DNA of 64,000 nucleotides, taken from Plasmopara viticola (taxonomy: Eukaryota; Oomycota; Peronosporomycetes; Peronosporales; Peronosporaceae). Made by a program: the position numbers and the translations under genes. The notes under the pieces are model-generated. The model saw only the letters and a program-made list of their open reading frames with translations. It was not told the origin of the DNA and ran no database searches. Shown here one piece after another: positions 34,306 through 44,768 of this stretch (the stretch's first letter is position 1; every line of letters starts with the position of its first letter). The stretch is from NCBI GenBank assembly GCA_001695595.3, contig MBPM02000024.1:248001-312000 (forward strand). Direction: 5' to 3'.

Positions 34306-34410
34306 TTAGGCAGGTTCGTCACACGCGCCAATGTAGAAAAAGCCCGTGAAGATGGTGGTGGGGTCAACAATGTCGTCGCTGCTGATAAAGAGCGGGTCAA
34401 CCAACTGCAT
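34306..34410 (-). promoter_or_regulatory. Possible upstream open reading frame of the SAM decarboxylase gene
   Basis: An ATG at 34410 opens a 34-codon frame that stops 43 nt before the start codon of the decarboxylase gene. Polyamine-responsive upstream frames are established for animal and plant SAM decarboxylase mRNAs. Whether this one lies in the transcript is not known, and its peptide does not resemble the mammalian hexapeptide. Confidence 0.3.
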
Positions 34411-34750
34411 GAACAATGGGGCAGTTTGAGGCAGACAGAAGAGGCCGAGGAGACGAGAAAAGAAAAAGGGCGAGCGGAGGGCTTTCTTTCTTTCTTTTCT
34501 GGTATCACTCGAGTCCACGGGGCTGCACAATCAAGGACGTTAGAAGCGCGAGAATGAAGAGAGCGAGACCGCCGCTAGGTAGGGGGCAAGTTTCGGAATG
34601 ACTGGCGCGGACCCGACATTTGGTACACGTGACGAAATACCGAGGTTTTTCGCATCTACCGAGGTTTTTCCCGCAGGTTCAGTGGTACAATGACATTATT
34701 ATCTGTACGACACTGTACTTGGCGTATTAGCTAAATGCTAGTTGACTGAA

Positions 34751-36106
34751 CTAGGTCTCGATTCTTGCGATTAAAGGAATACAATGCAGGATCTGAACGT
34801 CCTGTTCGCTGTTTTGTTCGTCGTTCAAAAAGTGCGGATGATCGCAAAGCACTGGCGATGACACTTTGACCGTGTAGCTGCACGTCTGCGTCTCCTTGAC
34901 TGCTAAAATGTGGTGGCTCGTCCCGCCCTGACTGCAGAAATAAAACACTTTGGCTTTTCGTGGGGCACGGCTTTCAAATTCCTTGCAAAACGTGCCGTCA
35001 TCGTACAGTTCCAAGTACGCGGGGCGCGATACATCGTGCGTCGCGTCAATGTGCTCCGAGACTAACGCCGAGCCCAAGCGCTCCAAGTCACGATTCCCCG
35101 CCTCATCAAACGTGCCAAGCGAATACTCGGCGGTAATCCGCCCATCGCTATTCTTGTGGTATTGTCTCAACGAGCGTCCAAAGCAAAACTCATACGTCCA
35201 CCAGCCTTCGTTCCGTGTGATACAAGTCCGAGCATCTTTAAGTGGCTGCAGCAGCGAATGCACGGAAACTAAGTCACTTTCGTCAATGTCCGAATGTTGT
35301 GGGTTGCAAAACATTCGCGAACCCACGAGAAACGCAGCAATGTCACGGGGTTTCTGGTCCTCAGTGCTTCTCTTCCACTGCACTGCAATAACGTCATCCA
35401 GCGTACTGCAGATAAATTGGACGTGGATCTGCTGGTCTGTACCAAACGTCTGCGTAAACAGTGGTTTTTCAAGTTTTGCCAAGCGTTCCTGCAGCCCTGG
35501 CACTGTATAGTAGTCATAAGCAAGCACCGCATGACTCGAGTCTGTATTAAAGTCACCGAGTTCCTCCGCTTCTTCTTCAGCACCGTCGTCTTTTTCTTTG
35601 TTTATTTTACTATCCAATGCCGTATCCACTTCGTTTTCGAGAGCTGGCAAGAACACATTGAGTAGACTGGACGACTTTTGATGCTTTGAGCGTCGAATTG
35701 AGACTCCTATACATACCTCGTAGACCCACGTCGGCGTGTCTACATACTGGAGACACTTGGGTTTTACCTTTTTTGCTGCGGCCCGGCCAAAGCTCATAAA
35801 AGCAACAGTCTGTTCCTTTCCTTCCTTATACTTGGCATTTAATGAAGAAGGCAAACTCACTGTTAACTCATCGTCGTCTCCAGTGCCAGAAGCCAAAGGC
35901 GGCAGAAGGCACTCGAACTGTTGACCCGATTCTGTCGACATGAGCTGCGTTCGTAGATCAGCGCCTTCTTCAGGAAGACTGAGAACCTCACGGGTCGCAT
36001 GCAGCTGAACGACGTATGAATTGTCCAGAGAGAACGCGAACGGTACTATAGAAGCCACAAAGGCCACGCTCAGAGCGGCATTCGCTGCCACGAACCGCCA
36101 CGTCAT
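34751..36106 (-). CDS. OS-9/ERLEC1-type ER lectin with two MRH domains
   Basis: Predicted ER-lumen lectin that reads trimmed N-glycans on misfolded proteins and hands them to the HRD1 ubiquitin ligase for ER-associated degradation. The 451-residue product starts with a signal peptide (about residues 1-27). It then has two mannose-6-phosphate-receptor-homology (MRH) domains: a first with PTWVYEVCIG (about residue 128) and a second with GWWTYEFCFGRSLRQYH (about residue 305), whose double Trp and following Arg/Gln are typical of glycan-binding MRH domains. The first domain is more diverged. Two MRH domains fit ERLEC1/XTP3-B; OS-9 has one. An acidic linker (DDGAEEEAEELGD) separates them. No C-terminal HDEL-like signal is seen. 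The ATG at 36106 is the first Met. Single exon. Confidence 0.85.
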   Translation of the reverse strand: MTWRFVAANAALSVAFVASIVPFAFSLDNSYVVQLHATREVLSLPEEGADLRTQLMSTESGQQFECLLPPLASGTGDDDELTVSLPSSLNAKYKEGKEQTVAFMSFGRAAAKKVKPKCLQYVDTPTWVYEVCIGVSIRRSKHQKSSSLLNVFLPALENEVDTALDSKINKEKDDGAEEEAEELGDFNTDSSHAVLAYDYYTVPGLQERLAKLEKPLFTQTFGTDQQIHVQFICSTLDDVIAVQWKRSTEDQKPRDIAAFLVGSRMFCNPQHSDIDESDLVSVHSLLQPLKDARTCITRNEGWWTYEFCFGRSLRQYHKNSDGRITAEYSLGTFDEAGNRDLERLGSALVSEHIDATHDVSRPAYLELYDDGTFCKEFESRAPRKAKVFYFCSQGGTSHHILAVKETQTCSYTVKVSSPVLCDHPHFLNDEQNSEQDVQILHCIPLIARIET

Positions 36107-38956
36107 TAGGAGCTACGATAAGATTATCTGGCGTTTTTGTCTCTATTATCGCATTAGAGGAATAAACCCGTTCCTTTTAATAATATTGCTTGCTAACTGG
36201 TAAAGTTTGTTCCTCAACTCATATGAAATAGGCGGCGCCAAGTTTAACCTTTTGCTTGTATTGCTTGATACATATAATGTATTGTTTGTTGGGTTTACGG
36301 ATTTGCGAGTGTTTAGTCTTAAGTGATTTGTGTGCAATAACCATTGCGTTGTTTGACATAATTTTATGCGTGTTTCGTCGTTTAAAGCTCGATTAGCGAC
36401 AAGATTTACATTAAGGCACGAGCTTCATATTGATAAGGTGTCTATCTTGCGCCAGGACAGGAGCCAGCAGTTTTTACAGGCTTCTCTTGGGAGCTACTTT
36501 TTTTACACAAGCTTGACTTTCATGAAGTGACACGTCAACATCCTTCCCCACTTGGACCGTACTACAAAAGAGAATGATAAGTGCTGATCGTCTTCTGTTG
36601 ATTTTCCACAAAAGTCGATTGAGCCATAACGATAGCCAAACAGGCAGCAAGAAGAGCTGCCAGTCGACCGGGTCGCTTCAAGTGAGCTCCCAATTGAATT
36701 CTTCCGACTTTTGCACCAAAATTGTCCTCTCCGTCTAAGACTGCACACTGTACTTGTCACGTAGGCTTTACCTGCTCATGTGCAAGGTCTAAATCTTTCA
36801 AACAAAGAGGACTTTTTGAGTTTTTTCTCCTCCATCACAGGGGGAATTGTCGCCCCACCACTCTTTCTCGCCTGGTAGTCGAAGACACCAGCACCTTCTA
36901 TTTAGACCTTTCTTTATTGTAACATTAAAAACAATTTTTCAGAGCCTTTTCGAAGCTCTTTGTGATGTCATAGATTGACACCACATCGGTAGTGACATTA
37001 CAAATCGACCAGTACAATACCTACAAATCTTTCATTTTTCATGGTTAGTGATCAGCGCTTGTTGTTGCTAATTTGGCCGTTATTTTTACATGGCTGATAG
37101 CTCTTAATTCTTGTATGCTCGGGTGGCACTCGATTTAGCTGCAAAAATGAATTAAATCATGGTGTCGGCCAACTTAGTAAGCATCATGATGTAATCAAGC
37201 ACAACTTATAGTCTTAGATCGTTTAGTGCATAAAGTAATATGTATTTCGTGCGCTGGTGCTCTTGTCCAGCGCAATGATGATTCGGTTGTTCTCGTTGAC
37301 TATTTTAAGGTCTGCCACCTAACCAAGCACACGCATGAACGTCTTGCTGCTTGTCCTTACTCAGAGAACATAATAAAGACAACTTCTAAATGCGACAAGG
37401 CCACAGTGCGCTGATTCTTGCTTATCCAGCTGACGCTACGCTGCTCATCGTGAACGCGAAGCAAGCTTTCCTTTTTCTATCGACAGTCCAATCTACACGC
37501 CAACATTTTCAAGTCTGTGCATGTAGCTGATTTAAAAGCAGATCCCAAAGCGTTTCGCTCTCAAAACATATCGAAAGACTCATTTTAGTTCTTGCCGCTG
37601 CTTTGAGTATAGACGCTGTAAACTGGCAAGAAACTTTCCAGTGCTGCTGTTCGATTCGAACGCGTCCTTTTTTAAACATGAAGCATTGAACAGCATTGAA
37701 ATGCGACGAACTCATTATTTGTCGTTACGCTTTAAACCGCTTTCGCACGTGGACTTGACCAGCTTAAGACCCAAACTCTGCGAGAAGCGCCGGTTCGTCA
37801 TCTTTAATTTCAAAATTGATCTTCATGAACTAACTCTGCCACATCAAAGTCGTTCCAGCTGTTGTGTATCCAGTCCGATAAAGTGCACTAGCTGACACAA
37901 GCCGATCATCTCAAAGCAGTCGCTTAAATTAGTTCTGCCTCTTGCGAGAAAAAAAAATTGTCAGTATAAAGTCGGTTTATTTCGTGTAAACGCAGTAGAA
38001 TCTGATGTGCACTTCTTCCACTCCAGCTTCACGCATGACGGTACTCAAATCTTCTATTACCTTCCAGCAGGAAAATGTTTGATCTCGTACAATGTTCGCT
38101 TCAGCTTTCAAACTTGATCACGGTGATGCTCCATGTACCTATCCGCTTAGAGAAGTATGCTGCAACCCTGTGTTATCCATTTTGTGATATACTTGACACT
38201 TAAGCGAAGCTATAATCAGGTTAGCAAAAGCTTTTTGATCAAACTTATTGTCACATAATCCTACATTTCAATCTTCCAAAGCAAATACATCTCCAAGTTG
38301 CAGGTCTTGTTCCATTCGACTTCATCGCAACTTTTTTTGCCGTCTTCAACGTGGTCGGCCTGTTCCACAAAGTGTAAGAAGTAAAAGCTGTTCGACAGCA
38401 GACATCTTAGGTGAGTTCGTGATGCTTGACGAAGCTTCCTTTTTTAAAGACTTGCATCTGTATCCGTTGGCATTCAGTATTGCCTGACTTGTATGGTTTC
38501 TCGCTGCGCTGAGCAAAATGTTTCGACAGTGAAGTTCAAAATTCCATCCATCACAATATCGCTACTTGTTGCGGTTCTTCGCCGGTTGTTACATCAAAGT
38601 CAAGTTGTTTCTCGCAGCAATCAATGCTTTCAATGTTTAAACGCGTTTAAAATAAGGGTGCCTGGGCTGTCCATAACACGTCTGGATATCATGTTTATAA
38701 AGCGGTATGCTTTATCATACTCAGAATACACCAAAGTCTAACACAATCATAGATAACTGTGCTTGTTCCCTGAATCGATCAACAAGCCAAGATCATAAGT
38801 TCCCGATCCTGCGCTAGAAAGCTTTGATAAATTAGCTTCCATCCCCTGCTGTGCCTGCACGCTGCTCAGAAGAAAGCCGAAGCAGTTACGAACCAAATAG
38901 ATAAGAGATATCGAAGGTACATTTATCTTTCGGACGGTTGACGGGACTACGTCACG
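36107..38956. other. Decayed coding sequence, mostly unassigned
   Basis: Many short minus-strand stretches read like protein but are broken by stops and frameshifts. The only one with a tentative family is 36562-36756 (listed separately). Another, at 38747-38960, ends LSKLSSAGSGTYDLGLLIDS. No intact frame longer than about 90 codons. Confidence 0.4.
36562..36756 (-). pseudogene. Fragment resembling a MATE-family transporter
   Basis: Open minus-strand stretch of 65 codons without an ATG at its start. It contains GAKVGRIQLGAHLKRPGRLA followed by a hydrophobic helix, LLAACLAIVMA. This resembles the VRVGNxLGAGxPxxAR loop and following transmembrane helix of multidrug and toxin extrusion (MATE) proteins. 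Upstream and downstream sequences are frame-broken. Assignment rests on one short motif and could be wrong. Confidence 0.3.
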
Positions 38957-39025
38957 ATGGGCAGACTTCCGTTTGTGCTTAGCTTTCACATAAAGAAAGC
39001 TAAGCACAACCGGAAGTCTGCCCAT
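38957..39025. repeat. Near-perfect inverted repeat (31-bp arms, 7-nt loop)
   Basis: Left arm 38957-38987 and right arm 38995-39025 are reverse complements except for one T/G difference near the middle; the loop ACATAAA lies between. Both arms read ATGGGCAGACTTCCG at the outer end. Pairing stops abruptly outside the arms. In RNA it would form a stable hairpin. No copies were noticed elsewhere in the window. Confidence 0.95.
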
Positions 39026-39879
39026 GACTCTATAGACAGTGCTCTACAGCTAATTAATATAGCTTCACCATTTGCAGGTAACAAATTTATGTAAGTGGGG
39101 GACATAGGTCCGCAAGACAAAACAATTAGCAAGGTACCGAGGTTGTTTGCGTAGCATTACTTAGCACTGGTGGAAGTCAAACTTCGCCGGAAGGATTATT
39201 GCTTTGAAGTGTTCCTTTATGCGTTTTCAAAGCACAAGTAGGTGCGAGATCTCACTAGCTTTTCTTATGGGTACGAACAGACAAAAGAAAGCTTACGTTT
39301 AATAGGCTTGGAATCCACAGAAGGCGCTACCGCTGGGATAATGGGTGCGTGCACTTCCCAAACTAAAACGGATCTACTTGCTCGTAGAGCTCGAGTGCTA
39401 CGGTACGCTTCTCCTGTTTAGCAGGAAGTTTTTTTTACTACTATCTTCTCGGGTCTAAATAAGCCAGCAAGCCTTCATACATAGACAATTGATTAAATTG
39501 ACTTCAAGTGCAATTACGTGTGCCATCTCGGAATTCTACACTGTATGCACGTGACGGGGGATTTGGTGATATGTAGACTGCAGTAAGAACTTATAAATCG
39601 GTCTACATTTTCAGGATCTACCTCTATTACGCAACCCTCACTCAGTCTCGTTTGGTTGACTGCCATCTTTTATCGGCGCGTGACGTTCCAGAGCTACGCA
39701 GCATCAGAATTTCTTTTTGAGTCCAGGTGAACAAGTTGCTTACCAGCAGAAGATGAAAAACAAAAAAAATATTTTTTTAATTATGCTCAAATATATCAAG
39801 CAAAAAGATTTACCATTCATTCAGCGTAAAAATTACGCCCGGATCACCGCAATAACTTGACTCGACGTGACTCTCAGCA
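39026..39879. other. Gap upstream of the UPF0016 gene
   Basis: No gene seen. A run of A/T tracts lies at about 39760-39790, close to the start of the downstream gene. Confidence 0.45.
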
Positions 39880-41082
39880 ATGGCGTGTCATTGTCAAGTT
39901 GTCGTGATCTTCTCGCTGCTATTATCCCTAAGCATGGCCCAGCCGGAAGACATAGAGCAGGAGCACGGTGCACTGAATGGTCTATCGTCTCCACGACCAC
40001 CCGAGGCCAACTCGGCCGTGCGTTTCGTCGCCTTTGAACGCGCAGACGCCGATCACAACGGAATGATTGACCAGCAAGAGTTTGCACAATTTACGAGTGC
40101 AATAAAGAACGCTTTAACTCCGTTTGTCGGCTCTTTTTCTCATGATGCTACCGCCCCGGTCGCCGCGTGGATTCCTCCAGCGCGGCCAAAGCTGCGGCCA
40201 AGTGTGCCGCAAAAATTTTGGTCCGGATTCGTGAGTGGCATTCTAACAATTTGGGCCACGGAAATCGGCGACAAAACTTTTTTCATCGCAGCAATTCTTA
40301 GTATGAAGAAGGACCGTGTCGTAGTCTTCGCAGGGGCCATTGGTGCGTTGATCGTGATGACAGTGTTGTCTGTGGTCATGGGCGTGGTGGCCACTAAGTT
40401 TCTGCCTCCGAATCTGACGCACTACCTGGGTGGCGTCTTGGTATGTCTATTGATTGTTTTTGAGGTCAAGTCAGCTAGAAATTTGAATGACGCGGGTGCT
40501 GTAGTTTGTAGTGTTTGGGGTCAAGATGTTGTACGATGCCAGGGAGATGAATGCTGTGTAGGGACCTTGGAGTCATTTTAAATCAAAGGATTGAGTAGCT
40601 GATACTGGATGTGTAACAACTGTAGGGGCCCATCGGATGAGCTGAATGAGGTGGAGGAAGAACTGATGGGCAAGAAAAACGAGGACGCAGAGTACGCAGC
40701 CGATACTTGCTGAAGTATGCAACGAAATATATAAGCCGACTGATACCGCTATTGTAGAAATGTGGAGGAAGGCATTGCTCGAGCCGAGAGCTCAACGGAT
40801 GGCATGATCAAGGTTTTCTCACAGACGTTCCTCATGACATTCCTGGCCGAGTGGGGCGATCGATCGCAAATCGCGACGGTGACCTTATCGGCCACAAAGG
40901 ACGCGTTCGGCGTGACGCTCGGCGCGATCCTCGGTCATTCGATGTGCACGGGGATCGCTGTTATTGGCGGCAAGTTTTTGGCCACGCGCATCTCGGAGCG
41001 AACTGTTACGCTTGTAGGCGGCCTCCTTTTCGTGATGTTTGCGCTTCACTCATTCATTACGGGTCCCAGTGTGGCGGAGTAA
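39880..41082 (+). CDS. GDT1/TMEM165 (UPF0016) cation transporter with EF-hand, 4 exons
   Basis: Predicted Ca2+/Mn2+ transporter of the Golgi or related membranes. Exons deduced: 39880-40440, 40505-40557, 40626-40691, 40758-41082; introns of 64, 68 and 66 nt. Together they give 334 residues in one frame. Read without splicing, the frame stops soon after exon 1. Order: signal peptide (about residues 1-20); an EF-hand loop at residues 56-67 with D, D, N, G, I, D and E at the canonical positions; first hydrophobic repeat with EIGDKT (E128-T133); a cytoplasmic linker rejoined by exons 2 and 3 (FGVKMLYDARE, PSDELNEVEEELMGKK); second repeat with EWGDRS. The two E-x-G-D-(K/R)-(T/S) motifs form the ion path in the family. 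The intact gene sits amid decayed sequence. Confidence 0.93.
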
Positions 41083-42878
41083 GGCTGTAAAAGGCATATA
41101 GATATAATACAATTGTCACCATCACTTGCTCTTAGTTCAAGTTTGCTTGATTTCGAGCTTGGACATTAACAACCTGTTTCTCGTCGTCTGAAGTGAAATT
41201 GGAGGTAAAGACACCAAATCAAGCTTTCGGAGCCTTGGAGCCTTATCCATGGCGATCCAACATTAGCCAGCATCGACGGATCCAGTAAAACACGCGCGTT
41301 CCTGTGATGGATTGACGCAGAGGAACGAGGAACATCAAGTGCGCGATGCATTTGGCGGTGATGGAGCTGGCTCGCAGTGCTCTGTAGACGCTTCAAATCA
41401 GTCTTGAACTGCATTCAGAAAGCTGTTTCTGTATCCTTTCCCTTCCAATGTATCAAATTCGATCTTAATACTACGCGGCGTGGTCAAATCAAAAGTTTGT
41501 GACGTTGTGAGACTAGGACCCGATGACGGCGAGACCGAGAATGTAGGCCTACCAAATTGTCTGTCGCGGCCTTTGATTCAAGAATGCGTGCATTAAGCGT
41601 ACATCAAGTAATCGATGATGCACATCTTGCATCTCTGGCATACAAGAGGCGCATCAAAATTGCAAGAGATCATCAACACTGAATGTATCAGCAGTCAAAA
41701 ATTACTCTAGAAACCGCAACAAAGCAAATTGAAGTCCTTTGATGCATTTGCCGTAGCTTATTGAACCGAGAATACTTAGAAGTATAATTTGCTGGCATAT
41801 TTCTTACACTCGTAGATTTTTAACCGGTGGCGCAGGCAGCAGAGAGGTTCAGTACCAAACGTGATACTTAACTTTCTTACCAGAATTTTTGCCACTAGCG
41901 ATATAAGCGCCCCAAGATAAACGCAATCCTTCTGCTTCACCGACGAACAACGTGAGCATTGAGAAAATTATTTCCGTAAATTCTTTTGCTCGACTCATAT
42001 TATGAGCTAACCAAGCAAATCTCCCATTGGACCAAGTTTTCGTGGCACACCATCAAACATGAACAAGACTTTTGCGTTTCAAAAGCTCTCTATCAGTCGG
42101 AAGAATACAAGTTCGACAACAGGGAGCTCATCACAGAGAACAATGCTTTCTCAAGTGAAAAGATAGCGAATTTAAGACAGTCCCCAAAAGTATTGACCAC
42201 CTCCGTAGCTATCGACTTGTATGAAGATAAGATATCTACATAAATTGCCACTAAAAGTTTTTGAGCGATCGGAGAGCATAATTGCCAATTTTTGTGGAGT
42301 GAGGTGCTATTTGAGCCTGATTTAACGCATCGTCCATGCACTAATCTAGTAAGATTCGCATGGTCTGTGCAAAGAAGCCTCGATGTTGGTCTCGCTGTCG
42401 ACTTTGAAAGTTTGTTCTTTTATACCGGGTTGCCGGGAAAACCAGCGAATGTTTTAGATATTTCCGTCATCGACAAAGTGTCTTTTGTAAAGGTGTGCTT
42501 CATCATTGAGCATGCCAAGTACAATTTAAAAAGCTTTTAAATTCCGTCTAAGTCGCCGCGTCTCACGAGCGCTCGTAAGTTTGCACAAGAGAGGACAAGA
42601 TTGTGTCTGTACGAACACTGACTAATACGACCAGCATGTGGATGGCGAACAAATCAATCGATTTGGTCATTCAGATTTTGGTTTGAGAGCTGCTTTAGAC
42701 AATCATAAGGCCTAATCCATCTTTCTGCGGATGCGCCACTTCATTTGGTGCACATTTTAAACTTGCTGAAAGAAGAGTTAGCCTCATCCCCGCGATCTTC
42801 ATCGCCGCTTTTAGCATTACCTTGTATCAAGTTTGTAGCTGCCAGTGTGCCCCAGCTTCTGCTGCATCTTTAAAGCGA
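41083..42878. other. Decayed coding sequence downstream of the UPF0016 gene
   Basis: At about 41420-41590 the minus strand reads an uninterrupted ~57-codon stretch including TTPRSIKIEFDTLEGKGYRN, and at 42093-42341 another ~80-codon stretch. Both look like protein and may be later parts of the channel pseudogene that lies upstream of them on the minus strand. I could not place them firmly. Confidence 0.35.
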
Positions 42879-44768
42879 CTAGAATTTCGAGTGTTCAAAA
42901 TTTTCAAAAAACATGACAAAAGTTGGAGATCGAGACGTTGAATCCATTTGTGCATCTGTAGTTTCAGCCAAACGCCTCAGATCGTCAGCGTCACATTCTA
43001 ACTTTCGAAAATCGATTTCGTCGTTTCGGATACATGTTACTAGACATTTTGCATTTCTTTTAAGAAGCAGCCGTGCTGATTGTATTGTTGTAAAATAGCT
43101 GCAAAGCCTCGGCACCAGCGGTGGATATTCGTACACGAGCATCTGCATCAAGATTGTCGTCAGGGACAGCTTGCTTTCTAACAGTTTCGAGCCAAAAAAG
43201 TTAACAGCGAGTGGAGACACTTTATCGGAACAAGCATGTCCGCGGGCAAGGATATCTTGTCCATGCGATTGCGCCGTAAATGCATTTGACACAGTTTCTC
43301 GCATCATTTCTGGCGAGCTTGACGGAGGTCTTCCATGCCGAGCCTGTAAAGAAGCCAGCAGTGCCCAGATAAGATCGTCAGCTTTGATTTGGTCAATAAG
43401 AAAAGATATGGCACGAATTTTGTCTTTAATCTCGATTACAACTCAACAAACCCGTTTATCTCGAAAAAAATTATAAACTCGGTAGGATGCGCGTCACCTT
43501 TTGCAAATGATTGCGGATATGTCGTTGCAAAAAGCTTTTACAATTCCCACCAACTGAAGCACTGGCACCAGTATATCCACTATTAACGACTTCATATTGT
43601 TTTGTAGCATCGCGCTTTTTTTTATGACACGAATGCTGGACATGGCGCATGCGCCATCAAAAAGCACCGTTTTTTTATTGTGTCGGTATACGAAAAGCAT
43701 TATCCTACCCCAGTCGACGGTCGCCTACCGAAGACTTTCGTTGATGACGAAGTATAAAAATGGTTTGAAAGGGCCTGTGGTATTTGTTTGTTGTAAAGAA
43801 GGGCAAATGAGGATACTTAAGATGTTTGCATTTAGCACTTCTTCTTCTTCTTCTTTTGATCGACAATACCCATGTCGTGGTTTTCTACTTTTCCAATTAT
43901 TGAACGAATTTTCCTGTCAAAGAAATTAGGTAGCTGCACCACAAAGCGAGATAGCTTATCTTCCAAAGGTTACATCCCAAGTCGGTAGACTTGCGAGAAA
44001 TACGCAGAACGGCGAGAACCATATCTTTTCCAAAAAACTCGTCGATTACGATTGCTCCATGCAGACTATCAAAACAGCTGAAGCAAAAGCTTTTCAAGGA
44101 TGTTGGCAACGCTAAATCTAAAAGAGAAAATTCGGTGCAGGATAACTTAAAGGTATTTTGCTGGACCTGCGCTAATTTCTGTCCAAAGTCGGATATAATT
44201 TGGACACGATATGGCCTTCCGAGGCTCACAATTAATGTAAGCTAGCCCCAACAAGTCCATCATCACAGAACGCAAGGAGCGCGACAAACTAGGCACCTTT
44301 TCGAGAAAAAAATGTTGACTTACAAAATTCCATCTGAATATACTCGATGCTGACATAATTTTGATTTGGGCACAGAGCAACAAAAAGACGGATGGTTCGT
44401 AATAGTACTGTTCAAGTGCAAGGTGCATTGCTTCCTGTAATACTCTTCATAAAGCTTGGCAAGTGGCAACTACGTATTGATGCTAAGCCCTGCTACTTTT
44501 GTCGTTATAGATTGATAAGACATAGCTTCAATGTCTTGTTCCAGACTCGGGGAAATGCAGGTAGACAAACAGAAATCAAACCAGATTCGAAAGGTCGAAA
44601 TGGAATAATTACAAAATCTTGGTATCCATTTGAAGAATTTGAAAGTAATTGATACATTGCTTCTTGAATGTTTGAAACGCTTTTGCCACTCGATGTACAC
44701 AAAGCAACAAGAAATTGTATGTACCGTACCGGCTTTTCTAGAGGGTCAAATAATTGCCGCGCACCCAT
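42879..44768 (-). pseudogene. Decayed IP3-receptor/ryanodine-receptor-like Ca2+ channel gene (fragment)
   Basis: Read 5'->3' on the minus strand, broken frames give blocks in the order found in IP3 receptors. These are VRYIQFLVALCTSSGKSV (44768-44505; RIH-domain region, family FLEYLSDLCV), then RSVMMDLLGLAYINCEPRK with NYIRLWTEIS (44428-44147; family HVDRDP...ARLWSEIP). Finally MLVYEYPPLVPRLCSYFTT...ARLLLKR...DADDLRRLAETTD (43307-42879; family LVSGALxLLFxxF...LDxLRxLxE). The blocks lie in different frames with several stops between them, so the gene cannot encode the ~2700-residue channel. Pieces further up (to ~46.4 kb) and down (to ~41.4 kb) may belong to it. Family placement is from these motifs only. 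Confidence 0.6.

Noticed and set aside
43838..43856. Short CTT-type microsatellite
   Set aside because: Ordinary simple-sequence repeat in decayed DNA, no sign of function.
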